A stretch of 64,000 nt of DNA from Fumia sp045121595 (GCA_045121595.1 JBGVGI010000054.1:62001-126000); one strand, 5' to 3'. Shown: positions 40,727-49,545, counted from the first letter of the stretch. A program made the numbers and translations. The notes: a model not told the origin generated them from the sequence alone.

Positions 40727-42031
40727 ATGAAAAATATTGTTCTTATCGGGATGCCCGGGTCGGGTAAAAGCACCGTTGGCAGAATAATTGCTCAAAAACT
40801 GAATATGACTTTTTTGGACCTTGATACCGAAATCGAAAGTTATCTTGAGATGAGTATCCCCAATGTTTTTGCAAAAAAAGGCGAGGCTTTTTTCAGGGAT
40901 GCCGAAACTCATTGTGCAAAGGCACTGGCCAAAAGAGAAGCTTTGGTTATTGCGACGGGCGGTGGAGTAATTCTCAGACAAGAGAATATGAATGCCTTGT
41001 CTGAAAACAGCGTCATCGTTTTTCTCGACAGACCCTTAAAAGCTATCCTCGGTGAAGATTTATCGGGAAGACCGCTTTTGAAGGATAACACCGAAAGGTT
41101 ATACAAGCTTTACAACGAACGTATAGATTTATATAAAAAATACGGAGAGTATAAAATAGAAAGCATAGAATCTCCCGAAACAGTTGCAAAAAACGTTATT
41201 GATACAATTAATAAAAATCACTATAAACTTTGTGTTATAGGTAATCCGATTGCACATACTCTTTCGCCACTAATACAGACAAAACTTGCTCAGTTTCTGG
41301 GCCTTTGTTGTGAGTATCTTCCGTATAAAGTGGAGGACGTTAAAGAGTTTGCAGAATTTTCAAAAAGAGAAAAGTTTGACGGATTTAACGTAACGATTCC
41401 ACATAAAAAGGATATTATAGGAGTGCTTACAAAGTGCGATGACTATGCAAAAGCATGTGGTGCGGTTAACACTGTCAAGATAACCGACGGGGTTTTGAAG
41501 GGTTATAACACTGATGGGGAAGGGATATATTTTTCTTTGCTTCAAAACGAGATAAACCCCGAAAACAAAAAGGTTATGGTTATAGGTGCAGGTGGTGCGG
41601 CAGTTTCAATTTGCTGTAAGATGCTCTCGGTAAATGCATCCGTAACGGTACTTTGCCGTGATACTAAAAAGTTTTCTATGGAGGGCGTAACGGCACTTGA
41701 GATGACGCCTGAAAATCTTAAAGTGACGGCAGAAGTGTCTGATATAATAATAAACGCTACCCCTCTCGGAATGGAGGGAATAGATGAAGATTTCACTGAT
41801 TTTTCTTTCCTTGATAACACGAATGCTTTCGTTTACGACATAGTCTACAAGCCTTTTGAAACAAATCTCGTAAAAGAGAGCAAAAAGCGTGGACTTAAAG
41901 CAGAAAACGGACTTTCGATGCTTATAAATCAGGCAATTTTTGCTTTTTCGATTTTTACAGACAGACAGTTTGATTTTGAAAAAGCATCCGAATATCTGCA
42001 AAAAGAAGTACAAAAAGAAATATACAGATAG
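40727..42031 (+). CDS. aroKE: Fused shikimate kinase - shikimate dehydrogenase
   Basis: 434 residues with two enzymes in one chain. Residues 1 to about 165 are shikimate kinase (P-loop GMPGSGKST, DLDTEIE, GGGVILR, GRPLL lid). About 166-434 are NADP shikimate dehydrogenase (IGNPIAHTLSPLIQ, NVTIPHKKDII with the catalytic Lys, GYNTDGEG with the catalytic Asp, GAGGAA nucleotide motif). The kinase comes first although the dehydrogenase acts earlier in the pathway. The sequence runs through the junction without a stop or frameshift. Last gene of the operon, closed by a perfect palindrome. 3-Dehydroquinate dehydratase is not in this operon. Confidence 0.93.
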   Translation: MKNIVLIGMPGSGKSTVGRIIAQKLNMTFLDLDTEIESYLEMSIPNVFAKKGEAFFRDAETHCAKALAKREALVIATGGGVILRQENMNALSENSVIVFLDRPLKAILGEDLSGRPLLKDNTERLYKLYNERIDLYKKYGEYKIESIESPETVAKNVIDTINKNHYKLCVIGNPIAHTLSPLIQTKLAQFLGLCCEYLPYKVEDVKEFAEFSKREKFDGFNVTIPHKKDIIGVLTKCDDYAKACGAVNTVKITDGVLKGYNTDGEGIYFSLLQNEINPENKKVMVIGAGGAAVSICCKMLSVNASVTVLCRDTKKFSMEGVTALEMTPENLKVTAEVSDIIINATPLGMEGIDEDFTDFSFLDNTNAFVYDIVYKPFETNLVKESKKRGLKAENGLSMLINQAIFAFSIFTDRQFDFEKASEYLQKEVQKEIYR

Positions 42032-42068
42032 CAAAAAGCGAGAAGATTTAAATCTTCTCGCTTTTTGC
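42031..42068. terminator. Bidirectional terminator between aroKE and groEL
   Basis: Perfect 19-bp inverted repeat without a forced loop (GCAAAAAGCGAGAAGATTT and its complement), flanked by A and T runs, so it works for both convergent operons. Confidence 0.9.
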
Positions 42069-42100
42069 ATAAGAGTTCTAAACGTAAGAGGTCATTCAGT

Positions 42101-43723
42101 TTAATACATACCGCCTGCGGGCATAGCGGGTGCTGCAGGAACGTCTTCCTTGATGTCAGCAACCAAAGATTCTGTTGTGAGCACCATAGCGGCAACACTT
42201 GCGGCATTCTGCAAAGCGCTTCTTGTAACCTTTGTGGGGTCTACGATGCCGAATTCGAGCATATCACCGTATTTTTCGTTGTATGCGTCGAAACCGAAGC
42301 CAACTTTCTTAGCAGCAAGGATTTTATCGATGATAACGGAGCCTTCAAGACCACCGTTTAATGCAATCTGGCGGATAGGTTCTTCCAAAGCCTTCAAAAC
42401 GATAGTTGCACCTGTTTTTTCGTCACCGTCGAGTGTGTTTACAAGCTTCTTAACTGCGGGAATTGCATTGATTGGAGCAACGCCACCACCTGCAACGATA
42501 CCTTCTTCAACAGCGGCTTTTGTAGCGGAAAGTGCGTCTTCAATGCGCATTTTCTTTTCTTTCATTTCAATTTCAGTAGCAGCACCAACTTTAATAACTG
42601 CGACACCACCTGAGAGTTTTGCAAGTCTTTCCTGAAGTTTTTCTCTGTCGAAATCGGAAGTTGTAGTTGCAATCTGAGAACGGATCTGTGCTACGCGGTT
42701 TTTGATTTCTGATTTGTTACCAGCTCCGTCAACGATGATGGTGTTTTCTTTCTGAACAACAACCTGACGTGCACGGCCGAGCTGCATAAGAGTAGCTTCT
42801 TTAAGGTCAAGTCCGATTTCTTCACTGATAACCTGACCGCCTGTGAGGATAGCGATATCCTGAAGCATTTCTTTTCTTCTGTCACCGAAACCGGGAGCTT
42901 TTACTGCAACGCAGTTGAAAGTACCGCGGAGTTTGTTGAGGATAAGTGTTGTGAGAGCTTCACCTTCGATATCTTCAGCGATGATAACGAGTTTTTTACC
43001 GCTCTGTACAATCTGTTCAAGCAAGGGGAGAAGATCCTGAATGCTTGCGATTTTCTTGTCTGTGATAAGGATGAATGCATCGTCCATTACAGCTTCCATT
43101 TTTTCTGTGTCTGTGCACATATAAGGAGAGATGTAACCACGGTCAAACTGCATACCTTCAACTACTTCACTGTAAGTTTCAGCAGTTTTGGATTCTTCAA
43201 TTGTGATAACGCCGTCAGCAGAAACCTTTTCCATTGCTTCTGCGATAAGGTTTCCTACGAATTCGTTATCGGCAGAAACGGTAGCAACACGTGCGATGTC
43301 TTCGCTTCCTTTAACTTTTTTGGAGTTTTTAACGATAGCTTTTACTGCTTCGTCAACAGCTTTTTGCATACCTCTTTTAAGTACCATGGGGTTTGCACCT
43401 GCTGCAACGTTTTTCATACCTTCGCGAACGAGTGCCTGAGCAAGTAAGGTAGCGGTTGTTGTACCGTCACCTGCGGCATCGTTTGTTTTTGTTGCAACTT
43501 CTTTTACGAGCTGTGCGCCCATATTTTCAAAAGCATCTTCAAGTTCGATTTCTTTTGCAATTGTGACACCGTCATTTGTGATGAGGGGCGCACCGAATTT
43601 TTTATCTAAAACAACGTTTCTGCCCTTGGGACCCAAGGTGATTTTAACGGTATCGGCAAGTTTATCGATACCTGTCTGCAAAGCTTTTCTTGCTTCTTCG
43701 CCATAAATAATCTGTTTTGCCAT
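42101..43723 (-). CDS. groEL: Chaperonin GroEL (60 kDa)
   Basis: 540 residues, full length. Starts MAKQIIYGEEARKAL; has GPKGRNVVLDKKFG, AGDGTTTATLLAQALV (ATP site) and EGIVAGGGVAP. The C-terminal tail is short (PAAPAMPAGGMY), with one GGM only. With GroES it folds cytosolic proteins. It is 16 nt downstream of groES and shares its CIRCE-controlled promoter. Confidence 0.98.
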   Translation of the reverse strand: MAKQIIYGEEARKALQTGIDKLADTVKITLGPKGRNVVLDKKFGAPLITNDGVTIAKEIELEDAFENMGAQLVKEVATKTNDAAGDGTTTATLLAQALVREGMKNVAAGANPMVLKRGMQKAVDEAVKAIVKNSKKVKGSEDIARVATVSADNEFVGNLIAEAMEKVSADGVITIEESKTAETYSEVVEGMQFDRGYISPYMCTDTEKMEAVMDDAFILITDKKIASIQDLLPLLEQIVQSGKKLVIIAEDIEGEALTTLILNKLRGTFNCVAVKAPGFGDRRKEMLQDIAILTGGQVISEEIGLDLKEATLMQLGRARQVVVQKENTIIVDGAGNKSEIKNRVAQIRSQIATTTSDFDREKLQERLAKLSGGVAVIKVGAATEIEMKEKKMRIEDALSATKAAVEEGIVAGGGVAPINAIPAVKKLVNTLDGDEKTGATIVLKALEEPIRQIALNGGLEGSVIIDKILAAKKVGFGFDAYNEKYGDMLEFGIVDPTKVTRSALQNAASVAAMVLTTESLVADIKEDVPAAPAMPAGGMY

Positions 43724-43739
43724 GGTGTGAATCCTCCCT

Positions 43740-44024
43740 TTATTCTACTACTGCCAAAACGTCACTCTGGCGGAGGATTGTATATTCCTCACCGTCGAGT
43801 TTAACTTCTGTTCCGGCATATTTGCTGATAAGAACTTTGTCACCGACTTTAAGCTCCATTTTTACTTCCTTACCGTCAACGATACCGCCGTTTCCGACTG
43901 CAACAACTTCTGCAACGGAAGGTTTTTCTTTAGCAGAACCTGCTAAAATGATACCGCTTTTCGTGGTTTCTTCTGCTTCGACCATTTTGATAACAACACG
44001 GTCAGCCAAGGGTTTGATGTTCAT
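43740..44024 (-). CDS. groES: Co-chaperonin GroES (10 kDa)
   Basis: 94 residues. Starts MNIKPLADRVVIKMVEAEE, mobile loop TTKSGIILAGSAKEKP, and KVLISKYAGTEVKLDG. It caps the GroEL ring. AAGGAGGAAAT precedes the ATG. First gene of groES-groEL behind a CIRCE element. Confidence 0.97.
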   Translation of the reverse strand: MNIKPLADRVVIKMVEAEETTKSGIILAGSAKEKPSVAEVVAVGNGGIVDGKEVKMELKVGDKVLISKYAGTEVKLDGEEYTILRQSDVLAVVE

Positions 44025-44069
44025 AAGATTTCCTCCTTAATGTATGAGAATAAATAATTGTCATTTTGG

Positions 44070-44096
44070 TTAGCACTCTAAACCTATGAGTGCTAA
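44070..44096. promoter_or_regulatory. CIRCE operator (HrcA binding site)
   Basis: TTAGCACTC-N9-GAGTGCTAA, the perfect textbook form, located just downstream of the groES promoter. HrcA represses heat-shock genes through this element; hrcA itself is not in the window. Confidence 0.97.
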
Positions 44097-44097
44097 C

Positions 44098-44126
44098 AGT
44101 ATATATTGTACACCTTTTTTTATTAA
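44098..44126 (-). promoter_or_regulatory. Promoter of groES-groEL
   Basis: Minus strand TTAATA, 17-nt spacer, TATACT. The CIRCE element overlaps the expected transcription start. Confidence 0.6.
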
Positions 44127-44244
44127 AAAGCAATGTTTTAATTGTTAATATTTTGTTTTTTGTAGAATATTATAAAAATCTTTGTGCATTAGGCTTACCT
44201 TTATGCAAAAAGGCAGATAATTTAATTTTTTTTACATTTTTTTA

Positions 44245-44273
44245 TTGCGGTCAGGAGTATTTTGCGATATAAT
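44245..44273 (+). promoter_or_regulatory. Promoter candidate of degV-ilvE
   Basis: TTGCGG, 17-nt spacer, TATAAT; the -10 box is consensus, the -35 box weak. Confidence 0.5.
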
Positions 44274-44316
44274 ATATATGTTAATGACTAACCTTTCTAT
44301 GAAAAGAGGTATTATA

Positions 44317-45198
44317 ATGGCTTCAAGAAATTATATTATTTCCACTGAGACTACCTGCGATATGCCGATGGAGTATTATCAGAAGAATGGTGTTCACTAT
44401 CTTGGACTTACTTATACGATAAACGATAAAGATTATAATTCCGCTTTGGATGACGGTATTTCCTCTGCTGATTTTTATAAGATGTTAAGAGCTGGTGCCG
44501 AGTCAAAAACAGCTCAGGTTTCTCCTGATGCGGCAACCATAGCTTTTGAAGAACTTGTAAAAGAAGGTTACGACGTTTTGCATTTGTCATTTTCTTCTGC
44601 GTTAAGCGGAACTTATCAGAGTTGTAAAATCGCTGCAAACGACGTTATGGAGCGTTATCCCGATGCAAAAATCGTTGTTGTTGATTCTCTTGCTGCATCA
44701 ATGGGGCAGGGGCTTATGCTCAATTATGCTCTTGCTTTGAAAAACTCCGGCAAAAGCATTGATGAAGTTGTGGATATTATCGAAAAGGAAAAACTTAATT
44801 TCTGTCATAATTTCACTGTTGACGATTTGCATTTTCTAAGCCGTGGCGGACGTATTTCCAAAATGACTGCGATTATGGGTACGGCACTTGGTATCAAGCC
44901 TTTACTTCACGTTGACGATGAGGGAAGACTTATAAACGTAGGCAAGGTAAGGGGAAGAAAACAGTCTCTTAACTGGCTTGTTGATAAAATGGCTGAACGT
45001 GTCGGCGACAAGAAAAACGATGTTGTTTACATTTCTCATGCTGACGTGAAAGAAGATGCGGAATACGTAGCTGAGCTTGTCAGAAAGCGTTTTGGAATAA
45101 AGGATATCGTTATCGGTGATATCGGACCTGTCATCGGTTCTCATTCAGGCCCCGGTACGGTAGCGCTCTTCTTTATCGGTGAAACAAGAAAAATTTAA
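44317..45198 (+). CDS. DegV family fatty-acid-binding protein
   Basis: 293 residues from the ATG at 44317 (AAAGAGG 7 nt upstream; earlier ATGs have none). Typical DegV features: YIISTETTCDMPMEYYQ at the start, SSALSGTYQS, VVDSLAASMGQG, LSRGGRISK, GDIGPVIGSHSGPG. Such proteins bind fatty acids and, as FakB, hand them to the kinase FakA for incorporation into phospholipids. FakA is not in the window. ilvE follows after about 20 nt. Confidence 0.9.
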   Translation: MASRNYIISTETTCDMPMEYYQKNGVHYLGLTYTINDKDYNSALDDGISSADFYKMLRAGAESKTAQVSPDAATIAFEELVKEGYDVLHLSFSSALSGTYQSCKIAANDVMERYPDAKIVVVDSLAASMGQGLMLNYALALKNSGKSIDEVVDIIEKEKLNFCHNFTVDDLHFLSRGGRISKMTAIMGTALGIKPLLHVDDEGRLINVGKVRGRKQSLNWLVDKMAERVGDKKNDVVYISHADVKEDAEYVAELVRKRFGIKDIVIGDIGPVIGSHSGPGTVALFFIGETRKI

Positions 45199-45218
45199 TT
45201 GGGATAGAGGTAATGAAA

Positions 45219-46283
45219 ATGAATGAAATTAAAATCATCAGAAGCGAGAATTTAAAGCAGAAGCCTGATGAAAACACACTTGTTTTTGGTAAGTATTTTA
45301 CCGACCACATGTTTGTGATGGACTGGAACAAGGAAAAGGGTTGGCACGATGCAAAAATCGTTCCTTACGGACCGCTTGAACTTTCTCCCGCCTGCACTTG
45401 TCTTCATTACGGTCAGGAAACTTTTGAAGGTATGAAGGCATACAGAAATTCCGACGGTGAAATATATCTTTTCAGACCGATGGAAAACTTCAAACGTCTT
45501 AACGCTTCCAACGACCGTCTGTGTATTCCTCATATCGATGAGGAGTTTGCTTTGAAAGCACTTAAAGAACTCATTGAAATCGACAAAGAATGGGTGCCTC
45601 ATAAAGATGGAACGTCACTTTATATCCGTCCTTTTGTAATTGGTACAGAGCCTTCTCTCGGTGCACATTCTTCTTCGGAATATAAGTTTATGATTATAAT
45701 GTGCCCCGTAGGAGCATATTACGCAACGGGTCTTAATCCTGTTAATATCTTCGTTGAAAACGAATACGTACGTGCAGTACGCGGTGGTACAGGCTTTGCA
45801 AAAACAGGCGGAAACTATGCGGCATCTCTTAAAGCTCAGGACGTTGCAGCAGAAGAAGGCTTCTCTCAGGTTTTGTGGCTTGACGGTGTTGAAAGAAAAT
45901 ACATCGAAGAAGTTGGCGCTATGAACGTTTTCTTCGTACTTAAAAACGAAGTTGTAACTCCTGCTTTGCAGGGCAGTATTCTTCCCGGTATTACAAGAAA
46001 ATCTGTAATTGAGCTTCTTAAGAGCTGGGGATACAACGTAAATGAAAGAAGAATTTCCATCGACGAGCTTGTCGAGGCTTATAACAAGGGTGAATTTACC
46101 GAAATGTTCGGAAGCGGTACTGCAGCCGTAATTTCTCCCGTAGGACTTTTAAGATACAAGGATACCGATATGAAACTTTCCGATGGAAAAATCGGTGAGC
46201 TTTCCCAGAAGCTTTATGATGAGCTTACAGGTATTCAGTGGGGCAAACGTCCTGATCCGTTTAACTGGACCGAAAAAGCTTAA
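45219..46283 (+). CDS. ilvE: Branched-chain amino acid aminotransferase
   Basis: 354 residues from the ATG at 45219; the ATG at 45213 sits too close to AGAGG. The fold-type IV PLP enzyme has its catalytic Lys205 in NYAASLKAQ, with HYGQETFEGMKAYR and EMFGSGTAAVISPVG. It catalyses the last step of Leu, Ile and Val synthesis with glutamate. This is the longer BCAT form of about 350 residues. It is apart from ilvBNC and leuACDB, and probably shares the transcript of degV. Confidence 0.95.
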   Translation: MNEIKIIRSENLKQKPDENTLVFGKYFTDHMFVMDWNKEKGWHDAKIVPYGPLELSPACTCLHYGQETFEGMKAYRNSDGEIYLFRPMENFKRLNASNDRLCIPHIDEEFALKALKELIEIDKEWVPHKDGTSLYIRPFVIGTEPSLGAHSSSEYKFMIIMCPVGAYYATGLNPVNIFVENEYVRAVRGGTGFAKTGGNYAASLKAQDVAAEEGFSQVLWLDGVERKYIEEVGAMNVFFVLKNEVVTPALQGSILPGITRKSVIELLKSWGYNVNERRISIDELVEAYNKGEFTEMFGSGTAAVISPVGLLRYKDTDMKLSDGKIGELSQKLYDELTGIQWGKRPDPFNWTEKA

Positions 46284-46292
46284 TAGATTTTT

Positions 46293-46325
46293 AAGAATGT
46301 GGGTTTTTACCCGCATTCTTTTTTG
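46293..46325 (+). terminator. Terminator after ilvE
   Basis: Stem AAGAATGTGGGT / ACCCGCATTCTT (one G-T pair), followed by TTTT. The rest of the gap to 46490 is AT-rich without a recognised element. Confidence 0.82.
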
Positions 46326-46489
46326 ATTTAATTTGTTAAAAGAATAAAGTATTTAACACAACTTGCTTTGTTTATTCATAAAAAAGTCATATTTACTGTT
46401 AAAAAATTTGTTACAATTAAAATACCTTTATTTTACAAATAAGCACTAACCAACTCAACAATCGACACAGAAAGGCTAAAGGTAAAATT

Positions 46490-47683
46490 ATGAACGGAAT
46501 AAGCAAATCAGATTTGAAAAGGCGAAATCGTAAACAACTATTAAGAATTTTACAGATAGAGGGACCAACATCCCGTGTTGATCTCGCTGAAAAAATGGGT
46601 ATCACAAAAGGTGCCATCACCATTCTTGCAAAAGAAATGCTTGATGAAGGCGTTCTTTATGAAAAAGGCGACCAGCCCGTTAAAGGCGCAAAAGTTTCCC
46701 GAGGAAGGAAAAAGATACTCCTTGATATTAATGCTACCTGCAAAATGGGAATGGGTCTTGTTGTTGACAGGGGTTTTATTCATCTTGGACTTGCCACTTT
46801 GAGGGGTGGCACGGTTGAGAAGCATATCATTCCGATAGAAGCAGAAGATAATGCCGGAGATATTATCTCCAAAATAGAAAGTATTTACGCAGATATTGTC
46901 TATAAAAATGATTTGAAACCTGATACCGTTGTAGGAATGGGTGTCAGTATTTCCCGCGAATATTATTCAATGTTTGGTATTACCGAAGGTGATGATACCG
47001 ACTTTTCAAAAATAGAGGAAAAATTAAGCGCCTTTATAGGGGTTCCGCTTACGTTTGGCTCTCTTATGGAAGGAATCGTTACTGTCTGGCTCGATTCTCC
47101 CAATGAAGAAAAACGCAGTAATAACGTTGTTGCGTTGAGGTTCACCGGTGGGTTTGACAGTGCAGTTTGTATCGGTAACAAGCTTTACAAGGGAACCCGC
47201 GGTAGAGGTATGGACCTTTCTGAATACAAGGTGGAGCTCTGGGGCAAGAATGATTATATCAAAAAAATATTTTCATGGGAAACGGTAGGAGTTCATTTCA
47301 AAGAGGTTTTTTCTGAAGAAAATACTCCCGTTATCTGGAAGGAAAGTGGTGGAAGCTTCCAGAACGTCTGTGAAATTTTAAAGAGGAATGATTATATTCC
47401 TCAGGACGAAAAGCTTATAAATATGCTTGATGATATCGCAAAGGGATATTTAAGACTTATAAGTGATATTAAGGTTTTCCTTGACCCCGACGTAGTTATT
47501 CTTTTCGGTGAAAAGGAAAAGGGAAGCACTATTGACGAGTATATCCTCAAAAAAGTGCTTGGAGCTTTTAATACCGATGACGAAGAGTTTGTTGTAAAAA
47601 GTTCTTTTGACAGGTCGAATGCATTTATCCCGACTACCGCACTTGCTATTCGTGAATTTTTTATTAACAAAGGCGGATTTTAA
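46490..47683 (+). CDS. ROK-family transcriptional regulator, atypical
   Basis: 397 residues. N-terminal winged HTH (about 8-75: NRKQLLRILQIEGPTSRVDLAEKMGITKGAITILAKEM) of the XylR/NagC kind, followed by a ROK-like ATPase-fold domain (GMGLVVDRGF, VVALRFTGGFDSAVCIGNKLYKG). The zinc-binding Cys motif (CxCGxxGCxE) that marks ROK proteins is missing; the region reads GTRGRGMDLSEYKVELWG. It may therefore not bind sugar in the usual way. It is a single gene with its own terminator and no sugar genes next to it, so targets are unknown. Confidence 0.82.
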   Translation: MNGISKSDLKRRNRKQLLRILQIEGPTSRVDLAEKMGITKGAITILAKEMLDEGVLYEKGDQPVKGAKVSRGRKKILLDINATCKMGMGLVVDRGFIHLGLATLRGGTVEKHIIPIEAEDNAGDIISKIESIYADIVYKNDLKPDTVVGMGVSISREYYSMFGITEGDDTDFSKIEEKLSAFIGVPLTFGSLMEGIVTVWLDSPNEEKRSNNVVALRFTGGFDSAVCIGNKLYKGTRGRGMDLSEYKVELWGKNDYIKKIFSWETVGVHFKEVFSEENTPVIWKESGGSFQNVCEILKRNDYIPQDEKLINMLDDIAKGYLRLISDIKVFLDPDVVILFGEKEKGSTIDEYILKKVLGAFNTDDEEFVVKSSFDRSNAFIPTTALAIREFFINKGGF

Positions 47684-47721
47684 TTACTTTTTTCTGACTT
47701 TATGGTATAATTTAAATATTG

Positions 47722-47757
47722 AAAGGCGGATGCTTTTTGGTGTCCGCCTTTTTTTAT
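47722..47757 (+). terminator. Terminator after the ROK gene
   Basis: Stem AAAGGCGGA / TCCGCCTTT with a 12-nt loop, followed by TTTTT. Confidence 0.85.
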
Positions 47758-47770
47758 TAAGGAGGACAAT

Positions 47771-48121
47771 ATGAGACTTTTGGTTTTTATACTCAACAAT
47801 ACGGATAAACTTGAAGAACTGATGGTAGAGCTTTCCGAAGCGGGCATCCGCGGTGCTACTGTTATTGAGTCTTCGGGAATGGCACAAGTACTCACACACT
47901 CAAAAGAGGATGACCCTCTTATCGGATATCTTCGTTCTATTATGGATCCTTCCAAGGAAACGAACAAAACCATTTTGTTTGTTGCAGAGGATGAAGATAT
48001 CATTACGATAAGAAAAGTGATAAACGAAGTTATCGGGGATTTATCACAGCCTCAGAGCGGCATTATCTTTACTGTACCCGTTGATTTTACCGACGGAATA
48101 AAAAAGGAGCCCAAGTCCTGA
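47771..48121 (+). CDS. PII-like signalling protein at the head of the atp operon
   Basis: 116 residues with a ferredoxin-like, PII-type layout: MRLLVFILNN, GIRGATVIESSGMAQVL where PII proteins have their T-loop and nucleotide contacts, TILFVAEDEDIITIRKVINEVIGDL, and FTVPVDF at the end. PII-like proteins of this short kind bind nucleotides or small ligands and control a neighbouring membrane protein. A strong AAGGAGG site precedes it. It ends 16 nt before atpI with no terminator between, so it is probably co-transcribed with the F-ATPase genes. Ligand and target are unknown. Confidence 0.7.
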   Translation: MRLLVFILNNTDKLEELMVELSEAGIRGATVIESSGMAQVLTHSKEDDPLIGYLRSIMDPSKETNKTILFVAEDEDIITIRKVINEVIGDLSQPQSGIIFTVPVDFTDGIKKEPKS

Positions 48122-48137
48122 TTCAGGAGGAATTCCG

Positions 48138-48497
48138 ATGAAAGAATGTCTTAAAGAGGTAAAAATCGTAGCAGTGGCGGCAGTTGTGCTTGATGCTCTT
48201 TTTATCATTGTTTCTGCAATTTTTTTCAAGATTGATTTCAAAGTATTTTTGGGATTGATTATCGGTACGATTTATGCTATACTTAACCATATAGCTTTGT
48301 GGTATACTATAAAAGGGCTTTCGGGCAAAACAAGGGTTAAGCTTTCCTACGGAATAAGCTATTTTATTCGCTTTATTGTAGCGGGTATATGCCTTGTTAT
48401 CGGATTTTTATATTTAAATCCGTTTGCGGTAGTTGTGCCGATGTTAGCTCCCAAAGCTGGATATTATTTTATGGCTTTTACAGGTAAGGATATTTAA
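48138..48497 (+). CDS. atpI: ATP synthase subunit I (AtpI-like membrane protein)
   Basis: 119 residues, four predicted membrane helices (IVAVAAVVLDALFIIVSAIF, VFLGLIIGTIYAILNHIAL and two more). AtpI-type proteins help assemble the c-ring of the F-ATPase and may carry cations. The sequence is poorly conserved in the family, so the call rests mainly on length, topology and position directly before atpB. Confidence 0.8.
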   Translation: MKECLKEVKIVAVAAVVLDALFIIVSAIFFKIDFKVFLGLIIGTIYAILNHIALWYTIKGLSGKTRVKLSYGISYFIRFIVAGICLVIGFLYLNPFAVVVPMLAPKAGYYFMAFTGKDI

Positions 48498-48515
48498 TAC
48501 AGGAGGTGCAGATAA

Positions 48516-49220
48516 GTGGAAGGACCAAAGATACTTTTCACCATTCCTATTTTTGGCGGAATAAACTTTGATGAAACGATGCTTAACGCTTCGCTTATTA
48601 CGATTGCGATTTTTATTCTGTGTCTTGTTCTTACTCATAAAATGGAGAAGATACCAAAGAAAAAAACTCAGATTATCGCAGAAAAGCTCGTTATGGTGGT
48701 TGACGATCTCGTTGAAAGCACGATGGGTAAAAATTGTATGGCGTTTTCACCGTATATTATGGCGCTGTTTGCATCATCACTTTTCGGTAGCCTTATCTCG
48801 CTTATCGGGTTAAGATCAACTACGATGGATATAAACACCACGGGTGCGTGGTCGCTTATGACCGCATTCTTTATTCATTATATGGGATTTAAGTCAAGCG
48901 GATTTAAAGGTTATCTTAAAACTTTTGCAGAACCTGTTCCGTTTTTGCTCCCCATCAACCTTATCGGTATTGTATCAACACCGCTCGGAATGGCGCTTCG
49001 TCACTTCGGTAACATCGTCGGCGGTTCAATTATTATGACACTTTTATATACGGGTCTTGCAACGTTCAGTTCAATGTTACGTCTTCCCGTGCCGATTTTA
49101 CAGGTAGGTTTACCCGCGGTACTTTCACTCTACTTTGATTTGTTCAGTGGATTTATGCAGGCCTTTATCTTCTGTATGCTTACTATGGTTTACGTGAGCA
49201 ACAATGCTCCCGAAGAATAA
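48516..49220 (+). CDS. atpB: F-type ATPase subunit a
   Basis: 234 residues, GTG start with AGGAGGTG upstream. Polytopic membrane protein with the essential Arg162 in GMALRHFGNIVGG, which faces the c-ring ion site. It forms the ion channel of the Fo part. Gene order atpI-B-E-F-H-A-G-D-C is the standard bacterial one. Confidence 0.95.
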   Translation: MEGPKILFTIPIFGGINFDETMLNASLITIAIFILCLVLTHKMEKIPKKKTQIIAEKLVMVVDDLVESTMGKNCMAFSPYIMALFASSLFGSLISLIGLRSTTMDINTTGAWSLMTAFFIHYMGFKSSGFKGYLKTFAEPVPFLLPINLIGIVSTPLGMALRHFGNIVGGSIIMTLLYTGLATFSSMLRLPVPILQVGLPAVLSLYFDLFSGFMQAFIFCMLTMVYVSNNAPEE

Positions 49221-49262
49221 TTTGTATTTAAACCCTCAGGGTTAAAAGAAAGGAAGAAATAT

Positions 49263-49532
49263 ATGGATATTTTAACAGCGAAAACTTTAATTCTCGCAGC
49301 TTCTGCAATTGGTGCAGGTCTCGCAGTTATTGCAGGTATCGGCCCCGGTATCGGTCAGGGTTATGCGGCAGGTAAAGCAGTTGAAGCGGTAGGTCGTCAG
49401 CCTGAAGCACAGGGCCTTGTTCTTAAAACTTTGCTCGTAGGATGCGGTGTTGCTGAAACTACAGGTATTTACGGTTTGTTTATTGCTTTGGCGCTCTTGT
49501 TCTTTAACCCCTTGGTAAACTTGATAGGCTAG
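49263..49532 (+). CDS. atpE: F-type ATPase subunit c, Na+-binding type
   Basis: 89 residues, two membrane helices with the loop RQPEAQG. The ion site shows Gln32 (GIGQGY), Val63, Glu65 and Thr66 (GVAETTG) and Tyr70, the same residues at the same numbers as in the Na+-binding c subunit of Ilyobacter tartaricus (where 66 is Ser). So the ring very likely carries Na+ rather than H+. Subunit c forms the rotating ring of Fo. Confidence 0.95.
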   Translation: MDILTAKTLILAASAIGAGLAVIAGIGPGIGQGYAAGKAVEAVGRQPEAQGLVLKTLLVGCGVAETTGIYGLFIALALLFFNPLVNLIG

Positions 49533-49545
49533 GAAGGTGAATGAT

